Source: a virus. From it: a stretch of 24,136 bases of DNA. The stretch lies in IMG/VR virus record IMGVR_UViG_3300020459_000068, positions 1 through 24,136 of that record; one strand, written 5' to 3'. How positions within the stretch are numbered: position 1 is the first letter of the stretch; each line of letters begins with the position of its first letter. The notes under the pieces are model-generated. The model was not told where the DNA came from. It did not search any database and saw only the letters and a program-made list of their open reading frames with translations. Made by a program: the position numbers and the translations under genes. This document shows, one piece after another, positions 23,401 through 24,136 of the stretch.

Positions 23401-24136
23401 CTTTTATACAAAACTCAACTGGTAGTTTAATATTTGAATCAGGTACTACTGTACTTAGAAGTGGCTCACAAGAGAATTACTTAGTAGGTACGTTAAATGG
23501 TGGAGTAGAAATTTTTTATGATGGCGTGAAGAAGTGGGAGTCAACTAGCGATGGAACATCTATTACTGGAAATTTAACTTTAACAAGCACAGCACCTTAT
23601 ATACAATTTACGGATAGTAATAGTAATCCTGATTGGCTACTTCAAAATTCAAACGGTGCGTTTGTTTTCCATGACGGTACAACAACTAGATTACAGTTAA
23701 ACACCGATGGACACGTTGATGTAACTGGCAATTTAGACGTTGGTGCTGGTGTTGATGTAACAGGGAATATCACAGTATCAGGAACAGTTGACGGTGTAGA
23801 CATTGCTGCACTTAACTCAACAGTTAGTGGTCTTACAACTAACGCAACTCACTCAGGAGAAGTTACAGGTAGTGGTGCTTTAACTATTGCAGATAATGTA
23901 GTAGACGAAGCAAACCTAAAGGTATCTAACTCACCTACTAATGGCTACTTTTTATCAGCACAGTCTAGTAATACAGGTGGTTTAACTTGGGCGGAGGTTA
24001 ATCTAAGTTCCTTAAATGCTAGTAATTTAACTTCTGGTACAGTTGCAGCAGCAAGATTAGACACAGCTACGACCCAATCAGCAGGAAATAATAGTACAAA
24101 AATAGCAACGACAGCCTATACAGACACAGCGATTTC
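20478..24136 (+). CDS. Tail fiber, T7 gp17-type N terminus (3' end beyond window)
   Basis: The frame is open from ATG 20478 to the window end, at least 1219 residues (T7 gp17 has 553). Residues 1-150 are the T7 fiber attachment domain: ATTEQFLTSGSATTSYTFSI, YRETELENGDSATYVAGSSI and RAADLNANHKLVRFASQEQN. Then follow GNLDVTGTFDVTG-like beta repeats (about 180-300), a long run of NAVTTAKIADxAV units (375-537), three YYTETELNAGQLDN repeats (538-580), decapeptide VAGSISNVNT repeats (716-890), and a distal part with ANELKVYNGSSW, APYIQFTDSNSNPDWLLQNS and further GNLDVTGNITVSGTVDGVDI repeats, which in other phages precede a chaperone or tip domain. The receptor-binding tip is outside the window. An intramolecular chaperone (S74) may follow, but this cannot be seen. 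Confidence 0.94.
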   Translation, partial: MATTEQFLTSGSATTSYTFSIDKIKDSDIKVKVNGSNLTYTTSTPSAGQYKISGSGITLGTAVDAIHVYRETELENGDSATYVAGSSIRAADLNANHKLVRFASQEQNQIVTTEDIRDSAITSAQIKDGTIVDGDISSTAEIAVNKLAQSGTNRQVLQTNGTNVEWTSNVDLPGTLDVSGAADFDSNVTVDGNQTVGGTLGVTGATTLSSLNASGNTVIGGNLDVTGTFDVTGTSNYTGQQTVPGGALVKNIRVGLDGASEVSTSSGNLTLDSATGTVAVDDALTVAGSLTVTGTTNLANDSIGSAEIDSSIVDGNIAAGAAIAHTKLAGAAGGKVLLGNSSNVVTATTVSGDVTINSSGVTSIASGSIVEGDIANNAVTMAKLASGALPTDITVNADNLVANSVGTSEIATDAVNGTKLADNAVDTEHIAADAVTTAKINNSAVTNAKVATNAIDAGKLQDSCVISQKIAANAVNGTKIADDAINSEHYVDGSIDTAHIANSNITTAKIADSNITTAKIADDAVTNAKIADGTLDGRYYTETELNAGQLDNRYYTETELNAGQLDNRYYTETESDARYFNISTGDTIKDGDTFPDNDTTIATTAAINDRIIDLVDDVGGFVPIANETSFPNANPDVNNGTGTLVSIKALSSNLTSNGSGVATIANGTVGNSTVTITGLANSTTYLSTYGLIVETTSTLNTYTFHRQVPIATEISSVAGSISNVNTVAGSISNVNAVAGNATNINAVAADATDIGAVAGKATEIGRLGTADAVSDMNTLGTTAIVSDLNTLADISSNITTVAGVSTNVTTVAGISGNVTTVAGNNSNITAVAGNATNINSAVSNASNINATAGSISNVNTVAGSISNVNTTAGSIANVNTVASNIGTVNDFSARYRTGANNPTSSLDTGDLFFNTSANELKVYNGSSWQGGVTASGNFASTTGNTWTGDNLYNDTVKAKFGTGSDLQVNHSGSHAFIQNSTGSLIFESGTTVLRSGSQENYLVGTLNGGVEIFYDGVKKWESTSDGTSITGNLTLTSTAPYIQFTDSNSNPDWLLQNSNGAFVFHDGTTTRLQLNTDGHVDVTGNLDVGAGVDVTGNITVSGTVDGVDIAALNSTVSGLTTNATHSGEVTGSGALTIADNVVDEANLKVSNSPTNGYFLSAQSSNTGGLTWAEVNLSSLNASNLTSGTVAAARLDTATTQSAGNNSTKIATTAYTDTAI
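22089..22217 (+). repeat. 45-base tandem repeat in the tail fiber
   Basis: Three consecutive units, 22089-22133, 22134-22178 and a shortened 22179-22217, encode RYYTETELNAGQLDN. They differ mostly at synonymous positions (TAC/TAT, GAG/GAA, GCT/GCC, CAA/CAG, CTA/TTA), so the protein sequence is kept while the DNA has diverged. Probable coiled or beta-stalk segment of the fiber. Confidence 0.85.
22624..23140 (+). repeat. Decapeptide repeat array (VAGxxxNVNT) in the tail fiber
   Basis: About 14 degenerate 30-base units encode ten-residue repeats such as VAGSISNVNT, VAGNATNINA and VAGISGNVTT. They are interrupted once, near 22770-22860, by LGTADAVSDMNTLGTTAIVS. The regular spacing of Val/Ile and Asn suggests a trimeric beta or coiled stalk. 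This composition also gives long spurious open frames on the opposite strand. Confidence 0.85.

Overview
The window is a late-middle section of the genome of a T7-like podovirus (Autographiviridae-type) that infects marine picocyanobacteria. All recognisable genes lie on the + strand in the T7 order: exonuclease, nucleotide metabolism, portal, scaffold, capsid, tail tubes, internal virion proteins, tail fiber. The presence of psbA (photosystem II D1), hli (high-light-inducible protein) and class I ribonucleotide reductase genes identifies a cyanophage. A small NblA-like gene, which would act on phycobilisomes, points to Synechococcus rather than Prochlorococcus as host; that last step is inference.

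Layout. 1-1171: 3' end of a gp6-like 5'-3' exonuclease, an NblA-like ORF, a DUF3310 protein and a MazG/PRA-PH-like NTP pyrophosphohydrolase, all overlapping out of frame. 1172-3273: class I ribonucleotide reductase alpha and beta. 3242-6075: a small conserved-looking ORF, a proline-rich protein in the gp7.3 position, portal and scaffold. 6075-8364: a host-like auxiliary cassette inserted between scaffold and capsid, holding two tiny ORFs, hli, psbA, an RNA element that I read as a glutamine-binding 'Downstream-peptide' riboswitch followed by a 20-aa peptide, a signal-peptide-bearing small beta-barrel-like protein, and two more tiny ORFs. 8365-8532: terminator and structured leader. 8533-20466: capsid, a strong terminator, tail tubular proteins A and B, and internal core proteins of the gp13/gp14/gp15/gp16 type. 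20478-end: tail fiber with a T7 gp17-type N terminus and long repeat stalks, truncated by the window edge.

How it fits together. The early part supplies dNTPs (exonuclease for host DNA turnover, NTP pyrophosphohydrolase, RNR). The auxiliary cassette would keep photosystem II running (D1, Hli) while the NblA-like protein may dismantle or detach antenna complexes. The riboswitch suggests that part of the cassette responds to nitrogen status through glutamine. The rest builds the virion. Most junctions are ATGA, TAATG or stop/start abutments, so translational coupling is widespread; clear Shine-Dalgarno sequences are rare, and the riboswitch-controlled peptide has one of the best.

No tRNA, CRISPR array, insertion sequence or integrase is visible. 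The most notable items are the NblA-like ORF and the riboswitch/peptide/outer-membrane-protein block downstream of psbA.
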